A DNA stretch of 64,000 bases from Candidatus Saccharibacteria bacterium oral taxon 488 (GTDB lineage Bacteria; Patescibacteriota; Saccharimonadia; Saccharimonadales; Saccharimonadaceae): assembly GCA_010202115.1 (NCBI GenBank), contig CP047917.1, positions 62,001 through 126,000 of the forward strand, written 5' to 3'. Below, piece after piece: positions 7,877-15,430 of the stretch (the stretch's first letter is position 1; every line of letters starts with the position of its first letter). Made by a program: the position numbers and the translations under genes. The notes under the pieces are model-generated. The model saw only the letters and a program-made list of their open reading frames with translations. It did no database searches and was not told the DNA's origin.

Positions 7877-10411
7877 ATGAAGCGTTTGGCGGTCATCGAC
7901 GGAAAATCAGTGTTTTACCGAGGGTATTATGCCATGCCAGGTCTCAGTACGGCGGACGGTACGCCGACTGGCGGCGTGTATGGATTTGTGAGTTTGGCAA
8001 TTGAGCTGATCAAGAAATTGGAGCCGGATTATGTGGCGGTGGCGTGGGACAAGCGCGGCACTAACATCCGTAAGCGGCGGGAATTATACCCAGAGTACAA
8101 GGCGGGTCGCAAGCCAGCGCCCGATGATTTTTATCAGCAAATTCCGATTTTGATGGAACTTTTGGATGCCTTTGGCTGGCCGCTGTATGAGTTGGATGAC
8201 TATGAGGCGGACGATATCATGGGTGCGTTTGCCAGGCAAGCGGAAGCGCGCGGCGTGCAAACCTGTCTGCTGACGTCGGATTTGGATGCGCTGCAATTGG
8301 TGTCGCCCCTCACCAAAGTCTACGCCATGAAAAATGGCCTGAGGAATATCGAGGAATTTACCGCGGAATATTTTGAACAAAAATATGGCATTCGGACGGA
8401 TCAGTTTTTGGATTTGAAGGCGCTGAAGGGCGATTCCAGCGACAATTTGCCGGGCGTGCCGGGCGTTGGTGAAAAGACAGCAGTGAAATTATTGCAAGCG
8501 TATGACACGCTGGACGGCGTGTATGCGCATGTGGATGAGCAAACAGGCGCTCTACGGACAAAGCTGGAAAATGGTCGCGAGTCGGCATATTTGACCAAGC
8601 AAGTGGCGGAGCTGTGGACGGATGCGCCAGTGGAGCTGGATTGGGAGGTGGCGGATGTTAACGACTGCGACTTTGCGCGGGTGGCGGAGATTTTGCGGAA
8701 ATTGGAGTTTCATTCGCTGATTGGGCGGCTGCCAAAGACAATGCAGGCGGCGGATGAGGCAGTGGAGACGGCGGAGTTGGAATTGCCGCGCGTCGAAAAT
8801 CTGCCGACTGAGCCACTGTTTGAGACAGAAAATATTATCTATATTGATCCATCGGAGCCGGACATAGTCTATATTAATTCCAAGCCTGACGTGGCGTGGC
8901 GCGCAAAGGTTAGTGAAATTGGCTGGTCGGTTTGGCAATTGTTGGCGCAGGGCGTGGTTATCGCGGCGGACGTCAAGGGGCTATATCACACGCTGGATGC
9001 TCACGGTGTGACGGTGCGGTTTCATGAGGTCTGGGATGTTGGGCAGGCGGCGTTTTTGATCGATCCACTCAGGCGTGACCGTCGTTTAGTGGCACTGGCC
9101 GGTGATTTTTCTGAGGATAATTCCCCAGAGCGGCAGCTGGCGCGACTACGCCAGATTTACCGCCAGCAGCAGGATTATATGGCGACGCATCAGCAGATTA
9201 ACAGGGTGCTCCGCGAGTTTGATTTTCCGGTGATTTGGCCGCTGTTTCAGATGGAAAAGCGCGGTATGAAGTTGGACACGGCACTCCTTGAACGCATGGG
9301 TAAGGAGCTGGCGACGGAAGTCAGTCAGCTTGAACAACAAATGTATGCGATGGCTGGGCGCGAATTCAACGCCGCTAGTCCGGCGCAGCTGTCAGAGGTG
9401 TTATTTACCAAGTTGCAGCTGCCGACGACTGGTATCAAAAAAGGCAAAACTGGCTATTCGACGGGACAGAAAGAGTTGGATAAACTGCGCGGCCAGCACC
9501 CAATCATCGAGCTGATTGAGCGGTACCGGGAGCTGACTAAACTAATCAGCACCTACATTGAAGCGCTGCCGAAGTTGGTGGCTAGGGACGGGCGGATTCA
9601 TACCACGTTTAATCAAGACGTCACCAGCACTGGGCGGCTGAGCAGTACAAATCCCAACTTACAGAACATCCCAGTGCGGACGGAATTGGGTCGGAAAATT
9701 CGCCAGGCGTTTGTGCCGAGCCAGGGTAAGGTCTTCGTTGGCGCGGATTATTCGCAATTTGAACTGCGACTGGCGGCGGTGCTGGCGGGCGATGAGCGGC
9801 TGATTAACGATTTTAATAGCGACGTTGATATTCATACCAAGACGGCGGCCGAGACCTACGGTGTGCCGATGGAGCAGGTGACAAAAGCACAGCGTCGTGC
9901 GGCCAAGGTGATCAACTTTGGCGTACTGTATGGCATGAGTCCGCACGGGCTGGCGGCAGCTACCGGTATGACCTTTACTGAGGCGAAGCGGTTTATTGAA
10001 CACTATTTTACGGTGCGCCAGCCAATCCGCCACTATTTGGATACAATTTTAGTTCAAGCGCGCGAACAAGGATTTGTTGAGACCTATTTTGGCCGGCGGC
10101 GGCCAACGCCCGACGTCAAGTCGAGCAATTTTATGGTGCGTTCGGCGGCCGAGCGGGCGGCGATGAATATGCCAATTCAGGGCACGGAAGCGGATTTGAT
10201 GAAGCTGGCGATGATTCGGCTGGAGGACAAATTGGCTGGGCTGGCCGAGCCAATTTTGCAGGTTCACGACTCGATTTTGGTGGAGTGTCGAGCGGAAGAT
10301 GCTGAGCAAGTCGGCGAAATGATGCGTGCGGAAATGGAAAGTATTTGTCCGGAACTGCCGATTGCGCTAAAAGTGGATGTCGGCGTAGGGCTGCACTGGG
10401 ACGAGGTGTAG
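7877..10411 (+). CDS. polA: DNA polymerase I
   Basis: Gap filling and Okazaki-fragment processing. Residues 1-280 are a complete 5'-3' exonuclease (DDYEADDIMG; LTSDLDALQLV; GDSSDNLPGVPGVGEKTA). Residues about 300-440 correspond in position to the 3'-5' exonuclease, but the catalytic Asp/Glu motifs are not recognisable, so proofreading is probably absent. The polymerase domain is complete: motif A DYSQFELRLA (near 623), motif B RRAAKVINFGVLYG (near 673), motif C QVHDSILVE (near 795). Length is 844 aa. Start with TATACT 6 nt upstream and no Shine-Dalgarno. Confidence 0.96.
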   Translation: MKRLAVIDGKSVFYRGYYAMPGLSTADGTPTGGVYGFVSLAIELIKKLEPDYVAVAWDKRGTNIRKRRELYPEYKAGRKPAPDDFYQQIPILMELLDAFGWPLYELDDYEADDIMGAFARQAEARGVQTCLLTSDLDALQLVSPLTKVYAMKNGLRNIEEFTAEYFEQKYGIRTDQFLDLKALKGDSSDNLPGVPGVGEKTAVKLLQAYDTLDGVYAHVDEQTGALRTKLENGRESAYLTKQVAELWTDAPVELDWEVADVNDCDFARVAEILRKLEFHSLIGRLPKTMQAADEAVETAELELPRVENLPTEPLFETENIIYIDPSEPDIVYINSKPDVAWRAKVSEIGWSVWQLLAQGVVIAADVKGLYHTLDAHGVTVRFHEVWDVGQAAFLIDPLRRDRRLVALAGDFSEDNSPERQLARLRQIYRQQQDYMATHQQINRVLREFDFPVIWPLFQMEKRGMKLDTALLERMGKELATEVSQLEQQMYAMAGREFNAASPAQLSEVLFTKLQLPTTGIKKGKTGYSTGQKELDKLRGQHPIIELIERYRELTKLISTYIEALPKLVARDGRIHTTFNQDVTSTGRLSSTNPNLQNIPVRTELGRKIRQAFVPSQGKVFVGADYSQFELRLAAVLAGDERLINDFNSDVDIHTKTAAETYGVPMEQVTKAQRRAAKVINFGVLYGMSPHGLAAATGMTFTEAKRFIEHYFTVRQPIRHYLDTILVQAREQGFVETYFGRRRPTPDVKSSNFMVRSAAERAAMNMPIQGTEADLMKLAMIRLEDKLAGLAEPILQVHDSILVECRAEDAEQVGEMMRAEMESICPELPIALKVDVGVGLHWDEV

Positions 10412-10445
10412 CCGAGGCAATAAATGCAAAACTGGCAGAATATGG

Positions 10446-10451
10446 TATAAT
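10446..10451 (+). promoter_or_regulatory. Leaderless -10 element
   Basis: TATAAT 6 nt before the ATG at 10458. No Shine-Dalgarno. Confidence 0.6.
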
Positions 10452-10457
10452 CAACCC

Positions 10458-11105
10458 ATGAGGCGTACGTATAATTCGTTTAATTCTTTTTCCCGGTTTG
10501 TGCCAATTTTGCTCGTTATTATTATCACCATCGTGACCATCGTCGCGATTATCAGCATCAGCCGGTCGATATTTGGTGGCAATGAGCAAAAACAGCAGCC
10601 AGAAACAACTGAGCAGAAAAAAAGCGACTTACTACAAACCGACGAAGGTCGATCGGTCAGGCTGACAGTGCGTGGCCCGATTGTCGCTAATGAAAAATTC
10701 CGTTCGTATCAAATAACTATTGCGCCGTCGTCGCGGGTGATGACGACGTATGAGGGGTATATTGAGAAGCAGCTGAACACCAAGCAGCTGAATAATAACG
10801 CCAAGGCCTATGAAGAGTTGGTGTACGCACTGGACAAGCGCAAGATGATGGAGGGCCGGCAGCTGAGCGATGAGCAAAATGACCTGCGCGGTATTTGTGC
10901 GACCGGCAAGGTGTATAAATTTGAATTGTTGATGAATGGAACAGCGATCAAGGCACTATGGACGTCAGATTGTGGCGGCTCCAAGGGCTCGGCGGTTGCT
11001 AATGTCGAGGAAATTGTCGATATGTTTATCAAGCAAATCCCTGACGGTAGCAAAATGGCCACCTCTATCGGGCTGTACCAGCGGGATACGCTGTTCAAGT
11101 TTTAG
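10458..11105 (+). CDS. Single-pass membrane protein, 215 aa, unknown function
   Basis: A short basic head is followed by one long hydrophobic helix (FVPILLVIIITIVTIVAIIS, about 14-34), a Gln/Glu-rich linker and a compact extracytoplasmic domain of about 150 residues with two Cys (in GICATGK and SDCGGSKG) that could form a disulfide. No catalytic motif is recognised. It is transcribed from its own leaderless -10. The stop lies 9 bases before mutM, whose Shine-Dalgarno overlaps this gene's end, so the two are co-transcribed. Confidence 0.75.
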   Translation: MRRTYNSFNSFSRFVPILLVIIITIVTIVAIISISRSIFGGNEQKQQPETTEQKKSDLLQTDEGRSVRLTVRGPIVANEKFRSYQITIAPSSRVMTTYEGYIEKQLNTKQLNNNAKAYEELVYALDKRKMMEGRQLSDEQNDLRGICATGKVYKFELLMNGTAIKALWTSDCGGSKGSAVANVEEIVDMFIKQIPDGSKMATSIGLYQRDTLFKF

Positions 11106-11114
11106 GAGCGTCTT

Positions 11115-12092
11115 ATGCCGGAACTTCCTGAAGTCGAGACAGTTCGCCGCGGTTTAGCGGAGCTACTGCCGGGCCGAGCGGTGACGCAGGCAACCGTATT
11201 TGATTCGCCAAAAAGCTTCCCGAATGCGCCGGCTGATGTTGAACAATTTTTGTATGGTGCGCGCGTGACGGCGGTGCGGCGGCGGGCAAAGGTACTGATG
11301 ATTGATCTGGATACACAGTATTCGTTGGTGATACACCTGAAGATGACGGGGCAGTTGGTGTTTCGCCAAAGCTCTCGCTATAGTGCTCGGGTGTCTTCAA
11401 ATAAATCTCGGGGCCCACGTAACCTTGCCCGCAATTTTTCTGCGGATACCGCGCGCGAGATCGACGACTTCGCTGGCGGGCATCCGAACGACAGTTTGAT
11501 TGGTGAGTTGCCAGATCGGTCGACGCGGGTACAGATTGATTTTGTGGACGGGTCGCGGCTGTTTTTTAACGATCAGCGCAAATTTGGCTGGGTGAAGTTG
11601 CTGCCGACTGATGAGGTGAAGAACTTGCCGTTCATGCAAAAAGTTGGGCCGGAACCGCTTGATTCTCAGACGCGCGCCGAGGATTTTATCCAGCGGATTC
11701 GCCGCCGCCAAAACTCGATGGTCAAGCCAGCTTTTCTTGACCAGACAGTGATCGCCGGGGTTGGTAATATTTATGCTGACGAGGCGTTGTGGGCGGCACG
11801 TATTCATCCGCAAACGCGGGTAAAAAACGTTAGCGATCAGCAGCTGAATACATTATTTACTGAGCTACGGCGCATCTTACAACTCAGTATTGATCAGGGC
11901 GGCTCGACTGATAAAAATTACGTTGATGCCGAGGGTCGAAAAGGAAATTATCTGACATTTGCTCATGTGTTTCGTCGCGAAGGCCAAGCCTGTCATCGTC
12001 ACCCTGACCAAGAGGTCATTAAGCTAAAAGTCGGCGGTCGCGGTACGCATATTTGTCCAGTGTGCCAGAAGACACCGATATTTGACAAATAG
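11115..12092 (+). CDS. mutM: Formamidopyrimidine-DNA glycosylase (Fpg/MutM) with an internal insertion
   Basis: Excises oxidised purines and nicks the abasic site in base-excision repair. The N-terminus PELPEVETVRRGL supplies the catalytic Pro2 and Glu3. IHLKMTGQL, NDQRKFGWVKLL and AGVGNIYADEALW are the family core. The C-terminal zinc finger is present, but its second ligand is His (ACHRHPD ... HICPVC), a C-H-C-C variant. At 325 aa it is about 40-50 residues longer than usual because of a Ser/Arg/Asn-rich insert of about 37 residues just before GGHP (about residues 80-117). GGAG upstream of the ATG supports the start. Second gene of the 10458 unit. Confidence 0.93.
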   Translation: MPELPEVETVRRGLAELLPGRAVTQATVFDSPKSFPNAPADVEQFLYGARVTAVRRRAKVLMIDLDTQYSLVIHLKMTGQLVFRQSSRYSARVSSNKSRGPRNLARNFSADTAREIDDFAGGHPNDSLIGELPDRSTRVQIDFVDGSRLFFNDQRKFGWVKLLPTDEVKNLPFMQKVGPEPLDSQTRAEDFIQRIRRRQNSMVKPAFLDQTVIAGVGNIYADEALWAARIHPQTRVKNVSDQQLNTLFTELRRILQLSIDQGGSTDKNYVDAEGRKGNYLTFAHVFRREGQACHRHPDQEVIKLKVGGRGTHICPVCQKTPIFDK

Positions 12093-12110
12093 TGGTTTAT
12101 AGTGTATGCT
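12082..12110 (+). promoter_or_regulatory. Promoter inside the mutM end
   Basis: TTGACA (12082-12087), 17-bp spacer, TATGCT (12105-12110), then 8 nt to the ATG at 12119. This consensus -35 and ideal spacing make it one of the best supported leaderless-type promoters here. Confidence 0.75.
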
Positions 12111-12118
12111 ACAGGAAT

Positions 12119-12991
12119 ATGGCAGGAATAGATCAACCACCACGCAATGGTCAATTTGGTAAAGAGTCGGATTGGGAGTGCTCGGAGATACTGGGTGATC
12201 CAGATGACATGGATGCTGCACTGGCGGCCCTCGTAGAGAAATCAGAGCGTATTTCCGACGTTAATTCACAGATTAACGACATGTTGATTAGGCATGGCGT
12301 GAACACAATTTATCAGCTGGGATTGAGTGATGAAGAGTCGTCCAAAAGAGAGGATGCTGCCCTTGAGGGTTACCGACAAGATGTAGAAAACGGTGATTTT
12401 AGCAAGCTAGATATTTCAGCTCTTGAGGAGTATGGAGGGGATAAGTTAGCACTGGCCGAAGCAATTGATTTGCAGCTACAAGTTTACATCGAAAAGCGTA
12501 TTGCGAGTGAAATGTTCGTGATGATGTGTGTGTCGACTGAGCTGGATTCTCAACGCGTGATGGATGGCACCGAGAAAACAGACATGATCGCAGACCATCT
12601 GCTGGTGCTTGATGAGACGTCCCGCTCGCCTTGGTTTGGTTTTCTCAATGAAGCACTTGGTGGTGAGGATGTTTCACCAGAACGGGTGGAGCGGGTAATG
12701 GATGCTCAGGCTGCTGCTAATAAAACAGGCGATCCATATGAGAAATCTCGTGAGTTTTATGACCGCATATTTATGGAAACTGGCGGTGGGCTTTCTGCGG
12801 TGCAAACAGCATTGGTAGCGTATGATATTGCTGGCCTTGCTATGAAAGAGATGACTGATCAGGCTAGTGGCGGGGAATACGCATACTGCATAGAGAAATT
12901 GCAGCGTAATGGCTTATCTGATGAGCAAATAGCCACGCTGATAACCGCATATAAAGAGATTGTGCAAAAGCCGCCTAAAGCGGAAGAATAA
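12119..12991 (+). CDS. Hypothetical protein, 290 aa
   Basis: Family not recognised. Acidic, soluble and helical in appearance, with no signal peptide or membrane segment. The frame is open from 12092, but the ATG at 12119 is chosen because a consensus promoter ends 8 nt before it, and this start avoids an unlikely Cys/Tyr-rich lead. Several genes of similar size and character (14051, 19467) occur within 8 kb and may belong to a lineage-specific set. Confidence 0.65.
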   Translation: MAGIDQPPRNGQFGKESDWECSEILGDPDDMDAALAALVEKSERISDVNSQINDMLIRHGVNTIYQLGLSDEESSKREDAALEGYRQDVENGDFSKLDISALEEYGGDKLALAEAIDLQLQVYIEKRIASEMFVMMCVSTELDSQRVMDGTEKTDMIADHLLVLDETSRSPWFGFLNEALGGEDVSPERVERVMDAQAAANKTGDPYEKSREFYDRIFMETGGGLSAVQTALVAYDIAGLAMKEMTDQASGGEYAYCIEKLQRNGLSDEQIATLITAYKEIVQKPPKAEE

Positions 12992-13030
12992 ATCAGTACA
13001 CCGAAAGGCATGGCCTAAGGGGGTATTTGG

Positions 13031-13036
13031 TATAAT
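13031..13036 (+). promoter_or_regulatory. Leaderless -10 of holA
   Basis: TATAAT 6 nt before a GTG start. No Shine-Dalgarno, and the -35 is weak. Confidence 0.6.
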
Positions 13037-13042
13037 TAAGTC

Positions 13043-13954
13043 GTGACATATCTCTTTTATGGCGACAACGAGTTTGAGAAACGGGCGGCGCTTGCGGCGC
13101 TGGTTGGTGATATGGAGGTAGTGCGGTGCGATGGTGAAGAACTGACGGCGGCTGGGATCTCTGAGGTAGTGATGGGGCAGAGCCTGTTCACGCTAGAGCA
13201 GGCGGTGGTCATTACTGATGCGAGTCAGAATGTGACCCTGTGGCGTGATTTGCCGGAGCTACTCAGCGGCGCGGCGACCACGGTTGTCCTTGTGGAGACA
13301 AAACTCGACAAGCGCACAAAGACGTATAAGTGGCTGCAAAGCCATGCCGAGGTAAGGAAATGCGCTCATTTCACTGAACGTCAAAAGCCGCAGCTAAGTG
13401 CGTGGTGTATTGAGCGAGCCAAGGTGCATGGGGCAGTGTTGACAGCGGCACAGGCAACAACGTTGATCGATCGGCTGGGGTTTGATCAACTGCGACTTGA
13501 TCTGGTGTTGCAGCAGTTGGCGTTGGCCGGTGAATTGAATGATGAGCTAATCGATGCACTGGTGCCGCTGGCTCCGGCTGAAAGTGCGTTTGAGTTGTTT
13601 GCGGCAATGCTGGATGGCGACCGGGGAAAAGTGCGCGCGATCATTGCCTATCTCGAGGCAGAGAGTGGTGATGATGGGGCGTACCAGACGCTGGGGCTGT
13701 TAGTTTCACAATTGGTGCAGCTGAACGCGCTGGTGCTATCTGGCGGTGACACGGGGGTGGTGGCTCGTGATTTTGCGGCCCATCCGTATGCACTGCGAAA
13801 GGTAGCACCGTATGCAGCGCGGATGAAACCGGCGCAACTTGCGGTAATTAATTCTGCCTTGGCGCAGGCTGATGAACATATGAAGACAACCCGCGTGTCG
13901 CCGTGGTTGTTGGTTGAGGTAGCGCTGGCTGGTGTGATTAGAAGAGATCACTAA
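13043..13954 (+). CDS. holA: DNA polymerase III delta subunit
   Basis: Clamp-loader subunit that opens the sliding clamp. 303 aa. The N-terminal part has the HolA start TYLFYGDNEFEKR and the delta-type AAA-like pattern: GQSLFTLEQAVVITDA, then TTVVLVETKLDKRTKTYKWL, without a functional P-loop as expected. A helical collar domain follows with ESAFELFAAMLDGDRGKVRA and the C-terminal MKTTRVSPWLLVEVAL segment. A GTG start with TATAAT 6 nt upstream is used. Proximity to rpsT, 1 kb downstream on the other strand, matches a common bacterial holA-rpsT neighbourhood and supports the call. Confidence 0.9.
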   Translation: MTYLFYGDNEFEKRAALAALVGDMEVVRCDGEELTAAGISEVVMGQSLFTLEQAVVITDASQNVTLWRDLPELLSGAATTVVLVETKLDKRTKTYKWLQSHAEVRKCAHFTERQKPQLSAWCIERAKVHGAVLTAAQATTLIDRLGFDQLRLDLVLQQLALAGELNDELIDALVPLAPAESAFELFAAMLDGDRGKVRAIIAYLEAESGDDGAYQTLGLLVSQLVQLNALVLSGGDTGVVARDFAAHPYALRKVAPYAARMKPAQLAVINSALAQADEHMKTTRVSPWLLVEVALAGVIRRDH

Positions 13955-13977
13955 GTCAATATAAGCTGTTTATACAC

Positions 13978-14006
13978 TTGACAAAATAAGTATGGTATAG
14001 TACAAT
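13978..14006 (+). promoter_or_regulatory. Promoter of the 285-aa hypothetical gene
   Basis: TTGACA (13978-13983), 17-bp spacer, TACAAT (14001-14006). Unlike most promoters here it leaves a leader of about 40 nt with an AAAAAGGA Shine-Dalgarno at about 14036-14043. Confidence 0.75.
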
Positions 14007-14050
14007 GCAAACTACTATTAGTTTACTAGAAAGGTAAAAAGGAATTAGCC

Positions 14051-14908
14051 ATGGTCTTCAAAGATACGGAGCTTGATACGCAGGGGTCTGATAAACAACA
14101 GTCTTTAGACGAACGGCAAAAGCAATGGATGGAGCTGGGACTCGAGGAGAAAATGGCTAGAAAAGAAACAGAGATTAGCCGAGAAGCTATTGACAATGAG
14201 CCTGCGTTAGTGATCGCCGAGATGGCAAAGTATGTTGGTGAAGAGTGTCCTCATCTCGTTCAGATATTTGAGGAGACTAAACGTATGCAACTATCTGACA
14301 AACACCTGAGCTCATTAGCAGCAGATATAGATATAAGGTTAAATGAAACAAGACCCGAAGAATTGCATGAGATTGCCGGGGAGATCAAGGATAACTATGA
14401 TACATGGGCAGAGGGAAGGGCTGCACCGCCAATTGGCTCAAGAGGTCCACGTGGTGACGGTTATAAAACTCAGTATTTGTATGAAAGTATGATGGGAAAC
14501 GGGCTTCCTAAGGAATTTTTTGACAAAATGGCCGTGGCATCCGTTCATTTTAATTATGTTTATCACCCAGACTCTCCGCAGAGTCAGATATATCAACAAA
14601 TGCGACTTAACTCAGGGCGAGTGTCTGACATTGATGAGCTACAGGAGCAAACACTGAGAATTGCTGATGAAAGTCTTTATGATGCGGTAAAGCTGGTTAT
14701 AGGGAAAAAAGAGCATGTGATTCGTGGAGTTTTTTGTGAGACGGACAATTATTACCCACAGCTCGTAACTCGGATGATAACAACGCTCGAGGTAGATAAG
14801 GGCTTGCCACAAGGGGTTCTGTTGGAGCGAGTTAATATGGATGACTTGTTCCATAGAATAAAGGAGGATCTTGGCCCGCGAACAAGCACTAGACTTTCTC
14901 GGTACTAG
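14051..14908 (+). CDS. Hypothetical protein, 285 aa
   Basis: Family not recognised. Soluble, charged and predominantly helical. The N-terminal 50 residues are Glu/Lys/Gln-rich and could form a coiled coil. No signal peptide, membrane segment or catalytic motif. The start is supported by a Shine-Dalgarno and an upstream consensus promoter. Convergent with rpsT across a bidirectional terminator. Third-position composition is more AT-rich than that of its neighbours polA and holA. Confidence 0.65.
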   Translation: MVFKDTELDTQGSDKQQSLDERQKQWMELGLEEKMARKETEISREAIDNEPALVIAEMAKYVGEECPHLVQIFEETKRMQLSDKHLSSLAADIDIRLNETRPEELHEIAGEIKDNYDTWAEGRAAPPIGSRGPRGDGYKTQYLYESMMGNGLPKEFFDKMAVASVHFNYVYHPDSPQSQIYQQMRLNSGRVSDIDELQEQTLRIADESLYDAVKLVIGKKEHVIRGVFCETDNYYPQLVTRMITTLEVDKGLPQGVLLERVNMDDLFHRIKEDLGPRTSTRLSRY

Positions 14909-14923
14909 GGCTCACAAATTGTA

Positions 14924-14953
14924 AATTACTCCCGCCAGTCGACGGGAGTAATT
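14924..14953. terminator. Bidirectional terminator between the 285-aa gene and rpsT
   Basis: Perfect 11-bp stem AATTACTCCCG/CGGGAGTAATT with an 8-base loop. Confidence 0.75.
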
Positions 14954-14972
14954 ATTGATGCAAACTGAATGG

Positions 14973-15260
14973 CTATTTAGCTTCTTTGGCTGCTGGCTTT
15001 TTGGTCGCTTCAAGCTTAACGCCGGCTTTTTTGGCGATAGCTGAGAGGGCACTCTTGCGCCGAGCGGCAGTGTTTTTCTTCAGCAAGTTCTTCTTAACAG
15101 CGGTGTCAAGCTCACTGTGAGCAGCGGCCAGTGTTGTGGCGCTTGGCTCGGCCATGAAGGCCTTGACAGCTGACTTGATGTCGCGCTTGATACCGATATT
15201 GCGCTCGCGGCGTTTTAGGGTTTGTTTTGCCCGTTTGATGGCGGATTTGATGATTGGCAT
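14973..15260 (-). CDS. rpsT: 30S ribosomal protein S20
   Basis: Primary 16S rRNA-binding protein made of three helices. MPIIKSAIKRAKQTLKRRERN, the central VKAFM and the SELDTAVKKNLLKKNTAARRKSAL stretch are the S20 signature. The C-terminal tail is Lys/Ala-rich. 95 aa is slightly long. A purine-rich AAAGGAAA Shine-Dalgarno precedes the ATG. Its promoter is TTTACT/TATAAT on the minus strand at 15306-15334. Confidence 0.96.
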   Translation of the reverse strand: MPIIKSAIKRAKQTLKRRERNIGIKRDIKSAVKAFMAEPSATTLAAAHSELDTAVKKNLLKKNTAARRKSALSAIAKKAGVKLEATKKPAAKEAK

Positions 15261-15305
15261 AGATTTCCTTTACCTCTATAAATTTGTTTCGCTAATCAAG
15301 GATGG

Positions 15306-15334
15306 ATTATACAGAAAAACCCAATAAAAGTAAA
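15306..15334 (-). promoter_or_regulatory. rpsT promoter
   Basis: Minus strand: TTTACT at 15329-15334, 17-bp spacer, TATAAT at 15306-15311. Leader of about 40 nt containing a Shine-Dalgarno. Confidence 0.6.
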
Positions 15335-15360
15335 GAGTGGCTCGCATTGACGATAATCTA

Positions 15361-15389
15361 TTGACTTTCCTGAAATGCTTATGTATAAT
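15361..15389 (+). promoter_or_regulatory. Promoter of the DHH-like gene
   Basis: TTGACT (15361-15366), 17-bp spacer, TATAAT (15384-15389). The leader is about 35 nt with only a weak Shine-Dalgarno (CAGGGA). Confidence 0.7.
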
Positions 15390-15430
15390 GTGACTCGACG
15401 GTATAAACAAAAATAAACAGGGACACAACA

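Noticed and set aside
11352-11468. Intein or intron in mutM
   Set aside because: The insert is only about 37 in-frame residues without splicing motifs.
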